A DNA stretch of 64,000 nucleotides from NCBI GenBank assembly GCA_003344405.1, contig NOWV01000003.1, positions 868,001-932,000 on the forward strand, read 5' to 3'. Position 1 is the first letter of the stretch, and each line of letters starts with the position of its first letter. This DNA is from Trichoplax sp. H2 (Eukaryota; Placozoa; Uniplacotomia; Trichoplacea). This document shows positions 1-12,656 of this stretch, in pieces. The position numbers were made by a program, and so were the translations under genes. Under the pieces are notes generated by a model. That model saw nothing but the letters and a program-made list of their open reading frames with translations, did no database searches and had not been told where the DNA came from.

Positions 1-3000
1 AGTTCCTGTGTTTCTTCGTTGGTGAATTTATCAGGTACTGCATTTTGTTTATCTAGCTGCATTGTTTAGAAATAAGTAAGCTCTCAATATTCGCCTTTTT
101 ATTGTAGCAAATGGAGTTAATACTTATCACCTACCCTGTTCCTAGCATATACTAAGAGCTTATGCACATGATCAACATTTGAAAGTCCTGAATTTGAACA
201 TATTCTAACAATGTCGGCGTTACTCTAGATGAGTACACAGACGCGTAATTAAGCTATTGTATAGAATTTATAATATGCAAATTTTTTTAAGTGTACACTA
301 TTTCAATAATCATCAGAAATTGTAATAGCACATGAAACCTTTATATTATCTAGCGTTTCTGTTAAAGTGTTGAATAAATTTCCTGGGGTATCAGGTGAGA
401 GATTGGAGTTAGCTTCGCTTGCGATCGCTTTTCCTAAAAGCCAATCCGCCTTCACCATATAAACGAGCTAAATTTTGCAAACATCCGAATAGAATTAATC
501 AGTATGTTAAGAATATTCTGATAACGTTAATAAGAAAAAATTTGCGATTTTTGACAAACAACGTTTATGAACCTGGATTTCTTCATCGCCAAATTGATAT
601 AAATGAGCGAAGTCGAGCGCTTCCTGATATCTTCCTTTGTGGAGTAGGTAACTAAATCTGTATGTATAGCGGAATCATCAGTATCTTATACAAGTAGGTG
701 AGCACAATTGAAAGTTTACCTTTGAGACGGCGATGATTCCCGTATAGATTTTACGCGCATAGCAGGTAAGCTTATAAGAAAATGAAAAATTAGTTATCTA
801 GTTTATTGAAGGGTAAATACGTTCTACTAATTGATTCTAGACATTGTAAATGTATACACGTATAACGTACCTATTATCATCACTGAATGATCGACTTTCA
901 ATGAAAAAGACATTATCCTGAAAATAAATATGTATGCCTGTGTTAGATACGGTATTCATATAGTAACTCTAAATATATGCGTGCCAACCTTATTTCCATT
1001 CATCTCAATTAAGTATGTCGAAGTTGACGCTGAAACGCTATATATCTTATGAAGGAACGGCATGGATAAGACATGAATGAAATAGTTCTAAAATGTAAAG
1101 AAACCACCAATAAAGTGAGCTGTTACTAACAGTACTATTAAAAGTGGTAAAGATCAACAACAACATAGACGATGCAACGATTGTGCTGATGTATTGCTTT
1201 TGGCTATTATACAATACAACATAATTATTGTGGCTGAACCTCATTTTCGTTAGATAAGATAAATAGCTTTTGCGAGTTAGGTTGCTTCTGGCTGAAGATA
1301 AAGTTGATAATAAGGTTTAAAATCTGGATAAATATGAAATATTTCATATCTTTAATATTGAAAGCGCACCGGTAGCTAAATACAGAATTATGGATTTTCA
1401 AGGAATCGGTGCCACATAAGAAATTTTCTACTTTATGTTCTTGCCATAATTTCATCATGAACAAGGTTAGTAACGAACAAGCCCAAAGGCTTAAAGATTT
1501 CTACAAGATATCACAAAGGAGCAAAGATTGACAAATAGATAGCACGCTATATGGTTGCCGTATATCAGAAATCTACGATAATAGCAGCAGAATTGCACAC
1601 AGTCTCCAAACGTACGTCGCTATGGAGGACCAATAGCAAATTGCGATCAACAAGACAGCATTTACAGATCGAAGTACCTAAAATGAAAGCTCCATTTTTA
1701 TAACATTGATCTCAGACAATAAAATTAATGAGTCACTAGCTTCTACGCTAACCTAAAAATTCAGAAGAAATCGAATGAACTACATTGTAGGTGTCTTCAC
1801 TTGGAATTTCTAAAACACATAAAGGTTCGTTTCCTTTACCCTAAAATTGAAAGCACATTATCGTTACAAACGTAGATAAGTTATCATAGATATTCATATA
1901 TTTAGTATGCTTTACCCCAATCACTAAAAGATACGATAACTCAAAGGTAGGTTGATATGTCATACAAACGGGCTCATCAATATATTGAGAAATATCATGG
2001 CTCAGTACTCGAATGTTATCTTTTATCTGTAATGATCAATTATAAGTTACCATAATATTGCATGTTAGCATTCCTTGACGATAGGTAATATTTGAAAAAG
2101 TTTTAAGAACTCTTAGATTAATTTACTATTCCAGGAAGAAAATAGCGGATAAAGTAGTGTGACAACGAAATATCTATAGGATAAAATTAGTTACTAACGA
2201 ACCTGTGATAACATTGGAATATTACCGCCATCAATAGCTTTAAATCAATAGTAACACAGTAGATTAATTTCAAAAATATTTGGACGTTAGATTGATTTCA
2301 AACGCTGTAGAACGATGGATAAACTAATATAGCGCTTACCCTTTAGTAGTTCTCTTAAATTTAGATGAGTAATTCTCATTAATAGTCCGGATGACATTAA
2401 AAGTAGTATCTGGCAATGATCCTCTGCGTGAAAGAAATATGATAAACTTATTTTAATGAAACCATTATCTTTTTGTGATGACTTAACAGCAGTGTACTAT
2501 CTTAACTTACAACCACTTACCATTTGATCTATCTGGTATTACCGCTATTGAACAAAATATTTTTTCATGTTTGTCAACGTTTACATCAATGATTTTCTGA
2601 AATAAATGTATTTCTTTAGCGCTATATTTTAGTTCATTGTTATATCTAAGCATTTGGTTAAACTGTAAAATAATTGGTCATGTTACTGTCATCGATGTGA
2701 TTCCTTACCTTAGAAAATAAAATTTGTTCTTTTTCAATATTTAAAAAGTGTAAACAGCCGGACCTGTAATTAAATTTAAACGAATCAATATTACTATGGT
2801 AAAAATCGGTATGATTTCGTATAGTACTAATATACTAAGTCCAGCCCGTAGATCGTAGCATGTTCGATTATTGCGATCTCAACTTGCCTATCTCCAATTA
2901 TGAGACAAGAACCGTCAATACTCCAAGCCAATGCATCAACCAAAGTTTCTAGGAAAGTAATTGTAACAAATATGCATTATGCGTTTAATTATATTATCCT

Positions 3001-4740
3001 AGATGTTGACGAAATTAACTACAAAGATGAATATACAAAGATAATAATAGAATAAAAAGCTATTTATACATACAGTATACTGTATTATGCATAATTACAT
3101 ACATACTACCGTCCTTATTAATAAGGCAAGTAAATTATATCGTTTACAACCTAAGTCTCACAGCTGTAGCAGAGTATAGTTCGTGTAATCTTTACAAACA
3201 GAGCATTCTTTATAGTATCTTCATACTTGATAAAATAACTATAGTTCACCGTACACAAATGTATGGCAAATCGATCATAAATAGTAAGGAAAAATGGAAC
3301 GTTGGGAGTAATTTGAAATGCAGATAGCTGCTTTAAAGTTTGCTCTCTATGTTTACACACTGCGCGAATTAGTTATTACGGTGCATTAGAAACTATAAAA
3401 GCGAGTCTTACAGTATAATAACTTTACTGGTTAATACTTGCTATCAATTTGTGTATATAAGCCGGTAATATGTGTACGTATAGCACACTAATTATAGAGT
3501 TTCTTCAAGTAATAACTGCAGTAAGGTGTTTTTCTCTCATTAAAAGGCATGAAAGATAACCGGTGGGTGCTTATTAGAGTAGGCAATAACGAACATCACT
3601 AAAATTTCTGTAACCTTCTCTTTAAAACGGAGTTGGTCAGTTTACAACTAAATCTATTCTAAATTTTTAAAGAATTGATCGAAGGCTAGGATCATGGCTA
3701 TCTCATTATAAAAATCGTTAAGATGGCTGCTCCGAATGTATATTGAAGTATGTTTACTTTCAGGGGATTATTTGTCTTGGTCATGTTTCAATACTATATA
3801 CAGCCAATAAATAAATACAATCAATGATATTGTACAATCTCGGCATGATTTAGTACTTAGAATTACTTAAATATGAAAACATTAAAGGTATACAAAACAC
3901 TATATTATGGTTTCTGTATTATACCAAATTTGATGGTTGTTTTATGTAATAGACCAGCTGTGGCGTCAAAAAGGAGCAAGTTACTATCGATGGCAATACA
4001 AAGATGTTCCTCGTTTGCTATTCCTAAAACGCTTGGATTATTTTCCACCTGTTATAGACGTAGATTAAAATATCATTTCCATTGTAGGATGTAGTTTTAC
4101 AAAGTAGTTTACAGCTATTCAGTCACTATAGGTATGTTTGAGAGATAAAACGAATGATGTATTACTATTAAATATAAATTAGTATTGACCATTTAATATA
4201 CTGTACTGTATGTTCTAATTTACAGCTGTTGTGATATGTAGAAATAAAAGAACACATTTATAAACTCTTTGAAGACTCGTGAGAATTCTGTAACTTTGGA
4301 ACAGATACTGTAGAGTGCACAATTTAAATTACTACTTTAAATAATCATTAAATATAGTATACATTTAATCTACTATTGCTATTTGAACATAGGGGATTAC
4401 AGTGCATAAAATCATTCAATTCAAAACACATATCAAATCTGCAGTATTTTGACCTAAGAAACTTCCACTGTTGTATACTAACATCAGATATGGCTGTACT
4501 TTATGTATCAGTATAATAATCTATGATTTAAATAGATAGTATTCTAAATATTATAACTATAGCATCGCACAGTAAATTAACCAATTGTGCATTATGTGCA
4601 CTCACATTTTGCGTTGCTTTGACAATGGCAACATTATCTAATTGAAAAACTGGATTATCTTGAATCTTCTTAGGGGTAAGTAAACTGGTTACACAGTCGT
4701 CACCAGCGGAAATCGATACATCTAGGCTTTCCCAAGACAT
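1..4740 (-). CDS. KNTC1: KNTC1 / Rough deal (Rod) kinetochore protein, 5' part
   Basis: Large subunit of the Rod-Zw10-Zwilch complex, which recruits dynein and Mad1-Mad2 to unattached kinetochores. Seventeen exons were read, all phase-consistent: 4740-4606, 4048-3925, 2948-2888, 2763-2709, 2662-2521, 2423-2340, 2237-2203, 2026-1916, 1840-1753, 1677-1616, 1500-1240, 1087-989, 917-871, 657-563, 433-339, 224-135 and 56-1 (partial). Together they give about 546 residues collinear with the vertebrate N-terminal beta-propeller. Examples are FQLDNVAIVKA near the start, SIDGSCLIIGDR followed by SGCLHF, SLSLW, SYLLHKGRYQEAL and KLLVYARNR. The start is the ATG at 4740 and exon 1 ends at a strong GTGAGT donor. 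Intron 3 uses a GC donor. Family members are about 2,200 residues, so three quarters of the gene lies beyond the left edge. No single ORF reveals this gene; the identification rests on chaining short exons. Confidence 0.88.
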
Positions 4741-7393
4741 TTCTTTCCTTTTACGTTACTGAGGGATCTGGCAAAAGTTGAATTCAAATAGACCTCTACG
4801 TAAGCGTATGACAGTATGCATGATATTAAATGGATGTGTATATTTTTACGTTGACAAAAGCTGTATAGATGCAAGTGTATGCATCATGCAACACAGACGT
4901 ATTTCATTGACTAAAATAGTAAAGAAAAATGATAGAGTGCAATGGACTATCGTTGGCGCTGCAGTCTTTTATAATCCTTCTGACCAAGAGCATATACAAG
5001 TATTGTTGCTAATTTTGCTTCCTTGTATACAGTAGCTGATTATAGCGAGTATGAATGTAATAAAGCAATCAAGTAAAGGAAACTTCAGATATTGAAATCA
5101 AGGATTATTACTGCTATGTGCTAGACATAAAATATGTATAATCCATTGCAGTTTTATGATCTGGGAGGTGAACCGTGGTCACTCCATGGCTACGCTACAC
5201 CTCAGAGAATGGGATTTTCACTTAGTAAACATTTGGATTAATGCTATGATTGAAGGAGGATTTTCCAACTACACAGAGAGTTTATATTTAGTCAGTCATT
5301 CATATCCATTGTACAGTATGCACCGTAAATGCAGTCCCTTTCCACTAGGCATTGGTGAGCGTTAAAATTGCAGATTCATTTAGCAGTATCATTTTATAAT
5401 CTGTAGTTATTTAACAATTGAATAGTACGTTATAATCATCAACCACTTAAGGCAATCGTGATTGTTGGACAGTATCCCTTTCAGATTGCAAAATAAGCTT
5501 TTTACTTTTTACAGTCTAGAACGCTACGACTACATACAGTGTGCAGTAAACGTTTCTGATGCTACACTTGAGTCATGTTTACGTACGCTCATCATCGTCT
5601 CACAACTAAAAAGTAAATTGTTACTTTATGAAGTTTGGTAAACGTAATCTTACCTTCTTCCGAGATTAGCTTAAAATATCGTCTATCAGACAGTTCGTAA
5701 AATAAAAAGGTTATTGCATATTTGAAACAGTTTAGCCAAAGGTTTTTGATTGAGAATGATGATATTGCCCTTGTCCAAGGTCTTGGCATTCCACTCTCTT
5801 TTCTCATACGGACTCGTAACTGTACTAGACTGACTGTACAGGATGGTGTAGACTCATGCCCAGTATGGTCACTTCACCGACTGATCGACTCACACAGTCA
5901 ATAAGAAGTAGTTTATCAGTAGGCACGGTACCAAACTTAAGGACGCTCTGCAGCATTTAATACAGTACCCTAACCAGTTTCCATGCACTACACTCACACT
6001 GATTTTCCGACTTTTCCCGCTAAAAACCCAAATCAAAAATTTTCCAAACAAAAGGTACAGTCCGTCCAGCACAGTACATGTACTGTAGCTGCAGTGTACA
6101 TTGTACTGTACTACCGTAAAATTGGAGTGGTAGTGTAGTGCACTAAGCAACCAACTTGTTGCATCGTCAACCCTTGTATGGTCCTGCACACGGTACTGTA
6201 TTTTACCGTATTACGGCCCAGTACAGTACCAGTTACTCGGCAGTGATCTACAGACAACCGCCATCATATCGTCGTCAAGCGTCCGTCAATGGACCCCAGT
6301 AGATAACGGGTAAGCGCAGACATGATTGCAATAAATTAAAGTAAAGAAATACAAGTAGATTAAAGTTCTAATATAGAGGAAATTTAGTATTGCAGTTAAA
6401 TCGGTCCATGTTGTAAGTTATCAGCGATTTTCGTGAAAAAAATTTCGATCAAATGATTTCAAAAGTGTATATACTGTAGTGGCCAGGCTATGTTAAAATC
6501 TTCAAAAACGGACACATCCTGCCCAATTATAAAACCAAATTAATTAATCCCTTTTTTTTCAAATATTATTTATCGACTATTCAAGATAAAATATTGCTGT
6601 AGTTGCTAAAAAATTCTGTATTGTATGTTCACCGACTTGATATTTAATGAATGGTTAAACCAGAATTCTTGATTCCTTCTTCTACAGTACAGTATCTTGT
6701 TAACGCATCAGTTTATACTACTGTAGTTGTTTTCAACGCCGCAAATCCTCTGTACAATGTGATCCCTTTTAAAACTTTGATATGTTTGCATAGTAAAAAC
6801 GAGAACGAAGACGCACAAAAATACCAATCATTATTAAAACTATGTATTTGTGATCAATATTGTACGAATTGATGCAAAAATTACAATGTCTAGTGTAAGG
6901 GATCGCTTCGTGCATGGAGTCTATACGCAGAAAATAGTGATCACACGAGACGATTAGATAATTCTTTCTTCTCAACTTTCATACGCGCTATTGACGTTTC
7001 CTCACCTAGTGAAAGTAAAAATAATGCTGTAAGCTGGTATCAAGTTGCAGTATCTTACCGCTGTAGAGGCTTCTGCATCACTACGAAAAAGAATGCATAC
7101 AGTACAGTGCAATCTTGTGTAAATCAGATTAAGTGCTTCCTTTACAGTTGTGTAAAAATATCGCTATTCCAAGGCAAATTGATAGGCCGTGTGATGCTGT
7201 CAGGTAGTTTAGTGACCATAATTTCTTGTAAATTTACACTCTAAAATGTTACAGCTAAGCGGGAATAAACAGTACTCTAGGAAATCGTTTCACTTCCAAT
7301 AATTATCAATGGAAAGCATGCATGCATTAGCTAATTCTAAGTCCTAAATTGCAATTGTATGTTAGATTAGAATACATTTGTAATCAATATACA
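4741..7393. promoter_or_regulatory. Divergent intergenic region, KNTC1 / CDCA5
   Basis: About 2.65 kb between two head-to-head mitotic genes, presumably holding both promoters. No exon could be supported. Short ORFs here lack family similarity and splice context. Palindromic TACAG/CTGTA arrays lie at about 6061-6115 and 6189-6232. Confidence 0.5.
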
Positions 7394-8878
7394 ATGGAAG
7401 AAAGAAAGTTAAGATCTCGAAAAAGGAAAACAAGGAGTAATTTATCGGTAAGTACATATGTAAGGCATGGCATATCCTTACTGTAAAATGCTTAGCTACT
7501 TTGTGAACATATCATAAAGTGTGAACTTAATTTAAATTTACGTCATGAATTTTATGAACTGATCTGATATGCCTTATCCTAGTACTACGTCTATACTCCT
7601 ATGCTGATCATAAACCGTTAAGTACAGAATAGTCTCCATTACGCATCAAAAGTCCTTACGACATGCAGATCTGCTTAGTATTTGCCAAAAAGCGAGTGGG
7701 TTAGATGATTGCCGGTATTCGTGCATCATTACTAATTGTACAATTCATGTACTCTACAGTAGAGGTTATCACTTGAAATACATTGGTATACTGTACAGTA
7801 AGTCTTAAATTAATATGTACAGTAATATCAATTTGCAGTAGTGATATACGATATGGTAGCCGATTGAACTATCTAAAATTACTTTTAAAGGCAATTGTAG
7901 TCCATGATCATATTACTCAATGAATACAAATTAAGCTTTATTTTTACAAAATAATTTCATCATGCAAGAGATAAGTAAATACGAGTGCACTAATTTCTGC
8001 GGTATTTTGCTAAATCTAATTGATGTACACAATTAAAATGACCTGCAATTTTATGCACGAATCTGATGTACTTTCGCGTAATATGATATAGTATGTTAAA
8101 TTGAGAATTTGATGTGATAGCTCGGTCGTTTAACAGTCTGGCCTATTTATGGAGCGCCTAATTTTTACACAGATTAAATACAGATCATAATTATTTGTTC
8201 CTAACCTTTCCTTCAATTATATTTGTTGTATAAACCCTAGGAAAATGATAAAGAGAAAGAACTATTGCCAGGGCTTAGATCTGAGCTATTTGATTCCCCT
8301 AATAAACTTAATACACCGGCCAATATCAAATTTTCAAGTACCTTAGACGAATCAAATAATCTTGTATTAGAAGATTCCTGTTTTGGATTTAACTTCTTAG
8401 AATCTGAACTCGAATCCTTGCCCACATCACCTACAAAATCGGTTTCTTCTGTTACATCTTCAATGTATTCGATGAACGATAACTGCAAACCTGCTCATAG
8501 GAGAGCATCTAGGTCTTATTCTAGGATTCCTTTACAAGAAATTGACAATGAACAACCCTCTAAGAAAAAATCTAAAAAATCTAAGAAAGCCAAATTAGAG
8601 GTATAGTAACGAGATCAAGGTCAAATAGTTAATTTTACACATATCCAATGTTATCCTAGACAAATGTATGCATAACATGTACGTTACATATACCTATTAT
8701 AATCTAAAATTTTACCACTGTATTTACCAAAGATACTATTCAAAATTTAATGCATGGTTCGTAAATCCTAATAAGCTGTTATCTATCTAATTAGGACGAA
8801 CGTGACCGTAAAGATTGGATAGAAAGCGTTACCTCGGAATTTGATATGATTGGCTCTCATGAATTGAAAATTGTCTAG
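7394..8878 (+). CDS. CDCA5: Sororin-like cohesion protein (CDCA5)
   Basis: Sororin protects cohesin from Wapl after replication by binding Pds5. Three exons (7394-7447, 8241-8600, 8795-8878), all joined in phase 0, encode 165 residues. Seen in the sequence: a very basic N-terminus (MEERKLRSRKRKTR), several Ser/Thr-Pro sites (SPNK, NTPA, TSPTK), an FGF motif in SCFGFNFLE (FGF at residues 66-68), an RRASRSYSR segment, a lysine-rich stretch, and a C-terminal box RKDWIESVTSEFDMI with Trp146. The FGF motif, the RxSYSR block and the W..(8-9)..EF C-terminal domain are hallmarks of vertebrate sororin. In the human protein RRSYSR precedes the FGF motif; here it follows it. No KEN box was seen. At 165 aa it is shorter than human sororin (about 250 aa). 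The gene sits head-to-head with KNTC1. Confidence 0.78.
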
Positions 8879-11123
8879 TGTGCATAATACGGCCTATTTG
8901 GTGTAAATTGTTCACTTGGAATTGCTTTTGTGATATTGGACAGCGCATCAATTTAATTTTGTACAAATTTATACGATACCTAAATATTATTTATATGATA
9001 CGTGTATGCTGTTATCATTCGTTAATCAATTTTAAATGTACTAGAATTTAAACGATCGTTTTACAAGTATGCGCTATCGTGGCGTTTTTATTGTAGTTTA
9101 ATTTCTTCCAGTAACCGAAGGCAGCTGAACCTAAATTCGATTAATTATTGTCACCCCAGATCAATACCAGCTACCACGTAATAAGTTATCTTTATACTGT
9201 ATATACGTACATATATATATCTATAAAATACGGCTGTAATGTTACGGTGAGGCTTTGTTCGCTTCAGTATATTCTCTTTTAAATAACTGGTGAAGTTTAT
9301 CTGTTTACGGTGCAGCATAAACTGCTCTAAACATCTGTAATCTGTAATTGTCAAACTTCTTAGTTTATTTTCCGATAGCTATAGAGTATTAGTATCCAAA
9401 TACATGAATAAAATACGGTATTATGAAAGAGCATGCATGGTATCTGCTCAAAAGTTTGACTTATTTACTACATGATTTGCTCAGTAGGGCTCTGGATTTG
9501 AGTTATCTAATGGACTATGGTATGACCAGGAGTCTATTAGGAGTAACGGTGCTACGTCTCTTGAGTGGTGATGCAATATGCGTTTGTACAGGTTAAGTAG
9601 TATTCTTAGTAAAATTCAATACGTTACTCCAAAGTGCCATCATTGTTTTGGTCTCGTAATGCTATGACTGATAACTCGTCTTCAAATAATGTAGTTTATA
9701 GTATATGAGTAGCGAGGTTTCTCGTCAAGTATCGTATACGAGTACAGTTATGCGAGACTAAAATTCAGAATCGATCTTCATCATTAGTGATAATAAAGCT
9801 TATACGAAAAAAGATATTACATATTCAACCAGATTTAATTGCTGGTCATCATATACCCTGTAAAGGCGCTATTTTATATTCCATGATACACTGTCATACG
9901 TGTTATACAAAAGACAAAGAAGATCATTCATTATACCATTAAATAGGTCTCTTTCTAGAAATTCCTAGTGCAAGTAAATGCTCCTATATATATTTCTTGA
10001 ATTTCTTGTAAGAGGTAAAAAGTTATAGTGGTATATGATAGCTATAATCCTTCATTTAACAATATACAACGATAACTCCCCTGAATAGTAATTGTGCTGA
10101 TGAAATTAATTAATAAATATATGCTTAGACTCTATGTAATGCAATATAGAGCCATTAACGCATCATGAAGAGTGCTGAGTGAGAATAATGAATCGCAGCA
10201 ATATCTACACCGCATTTTAATACATTGTGACTGGAATACTACTCTGTTGTTGATACAGACAATAAACTCTGTAAAGTTAAAATGTAAAGGATTTAGTTTT
10301 TAGGGTGAACTATGAGATACAATTAATTGGCTAAATTGCTCTAACTGATTAGTATTACCGGTATTACTTTAATAAATAACTTATGCAATCATACTGTCGA
10401 ATTTATGCTAAATTGTTACATATTGTACGTGTTCAACATTGACTTTGCTATGTATGATATAAGCGTATCCAAAGTTTCGCGATCCATATCATTTTCTTAG
10501 AGACAGGAATTGAAGTAAGCAATACAGTAACTGATTACACTCAGTATGGTCCTATATTTTACAACTTACGCAAATGTGATTAGGCTACTCGATCTAAACT
10601 TTACTGCAATGCACTCGTATTTTATATTCAGGTATACAATATAGGTATTCTCATGAAAAATCTGAGCGTCGCTATCGATTTAGATTGAGTGTATTTGCAT
10701 TTTAAAAGCTCCTCATATGTATAGGATAGTGATACACATTATACGAACATTCGTAAATTTAGAGTTGTATTCTGGAAATGTCTAAAGTTATCTACGATAA
10801 TTATTTTACTGATCCAGTATTACGATAATCATGACGTTGTGGTATATCATCTCAGTACTGTACATTAGTAAGTACAGTATATATACAGTAAGTACATTAC
10901 GATACGTAATGGAATTTGGCCTTAATAAGATCTACCGATAAAAAGTGTCAAACTGAGGTAACTATAGTATTCCACTAGTATCAGATGGCGATATATTTAG
11001 GATTGCTATTTCCATTCATTATACACAAAAGATTAGATACATTATTCGCCGCAGATGACATGTACGTAAGTAAAATGTCAATATAGAATTAAAGTACAGT
11101 AGACGTATACTCCACTAATCTTA

Positions 11124-11261
11124 TAAGTTAGTCCGTGTAGTGACTGTATAATTTAATAAGTTAGTCTATGTAGTGACTGTATAATTTGGTAAGTTAGTCT
11201 ATGTAGCGACTGTATAATTTTATAAGTTAGTCTATCATGCTCAGTAGTGACGGTATAATTT
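11124..11261. repeat. 33-bp tandem repeat, four copies
   Basis: Units begin with TAAGTTAGTC at 11124, 11157, 11190 and 11223, an exact 33-base spacing. Each unit ends in a GACTGTATAATTT-like block. The fourth copy carries about 6 extra bases (CATGCT-like) and a CGG substitution in the final block. Confidence 0.93.
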
Positions 11262-12559
11262 CCACAAATGGGGGCAATACTCGTCGTATACGCGTATTTT
11301 TGCTTTCATATTATCGTTTAGAGTAACAAGCCCGCATCATGCCCGCGAGACTTCGATCTAATAATAATGAATAATAATATTATATCTACTAATACAGTGT
11401 TATATAATATGAAATCAATCTTAAAAATGCGAATCTATTTTTACAATAATTAATGCTGTTGGTTACGTATTTAATTAGAATAATTAATTCTATCATAATA
11501 TAGTCATTTTATCAATGTATCGCTACCACCAGTACTGTATGTGGTCAGTGTACCATAATAGTCGATGATAACACTACTGTACTCCTAGAATAATGTATCA
11601 TCGTTTAAGCTATTTACGCTGAGTATCTGAATAATCGGGGTTATTATGGCTGGGGCCTACTGTACGTCCACAGAAAGTGCACTATTGACAGCAGATGTTT
11701 ACTGATTGAGCGACCACCTTCTAGCTAGTTCTAGCCATTTTATAACGCTAGTTCTGGTATATTGTATGACTGCATGTACCTGCTGTACTCTGATCTAAAA
11801 CAATGCGTACAATTGCACAGTAAAAAATACAAGTACTGTATAATACAGCTCGTCCATACAATAGACGAAATAGAATGGCGAGACTTCTACCAACTTCTAG
11901 TGCTTCCACCAGTCTATTAATAATAATAATACTGGAAGCAAATAATTACAGAATGTATGACCTCTGAATTACAGTAAAATGACAATACAGCAATAATTCA
12001 TCAATAGAATTGCTAATTACTTTAACAGAGTAAACAACAATATCCTGTATCTGTTGTGGCAGTAAGGTAGAATATTCTGGGGTCATCTCGACAGTATGTA
12101 GCAGTTCAAATAAATTCAAATATCCGCAAATAACCTTCCAAGTTTAGAAAACTGTGTTACTTTGTTCCGCCTCTTTCATACAAACCCTCCAAATAAATCA
12201 TTCATTTATCAAGCACAACGTAGGGATGTTTACGTGAGTTTATGTACGACGCGTTAACTGTGTAAAGTATGACTTGAAATCATCTTCCAATTTTTTTTTT
12301 TTCACTACTGTGATCGCTAGAAAGACGAAGCATTAACAACGCAAATAACGCAAACACGAGCACGAGAATATTAGGTTAAGTGACTTCAGTTGATGTCGAA
12401 TAAAGGTCATCGCTGAAAGAAAAGAAACAATACTATTATTTCAAACACAGCCATTATAGAGGTGGCACGTGCATAGGGTATAAAACATAAATGACAAAAC
12501 ACCACTTGGTAAAGCTTTGAATCGTTGCACGTAAGTTATACAACAGTCCAATCGACTAG

Positions 12560-12656
12560 CAGTTGCTTAACGGAGGCAGTGGTGATTTGCGATCTACTTA
12601 GAATTCATTTTGCGGGCTTGTACGCCAAGAAATGTAAAATAAAAACAACAAGCCAG
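12560..12656 (+). promoter_or_regulatory. Possible 5' non-coding exon of PC
   Basis: The PC start codon lies directly after a splice acceptor (TTACAG then ATG at 14757), so an upstream leader exon must exist. The best candidate donor is CCAG|GTAAGT, with the exon ending at 12656. The 5' end is a guess. Confidence 0.3.

Noticed and set aside
1-62. An ATG at 62 (-) reading MQLDKQNAVPD looked like the start of a new gene
   Set aside because: The bases before it end in a splice acceptor (GCAG at 60-57) and the following codons continue KNTC1 in phase from the exon ending at 135, so it is internal exon 17.
419-655. 78-aa ORF on the + strand
   Set aside because: It is antisense to KNTC1 exons 14 and 15, which match the family on the other strand.
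3151-3360. Minus-strand ORF inside KNTC1 intron 2 that at first resembled part of the propeller
   Set aside because: Exons 3 to 6 account for that part of the protein exactly, leaving no room for it.
4778-5035. 85-aa ORF starting just upstream of KNTC1 on the + strand
   Set aside because: It starts at a non-ATG codon, has no recognisable family, and shows no splice context.
6651-6872. 73-aa ORF between KNTC1 and CDCA5
   Set aside because: No domain, no conserved pattern, and composition typical of AT-rich random ORFs.
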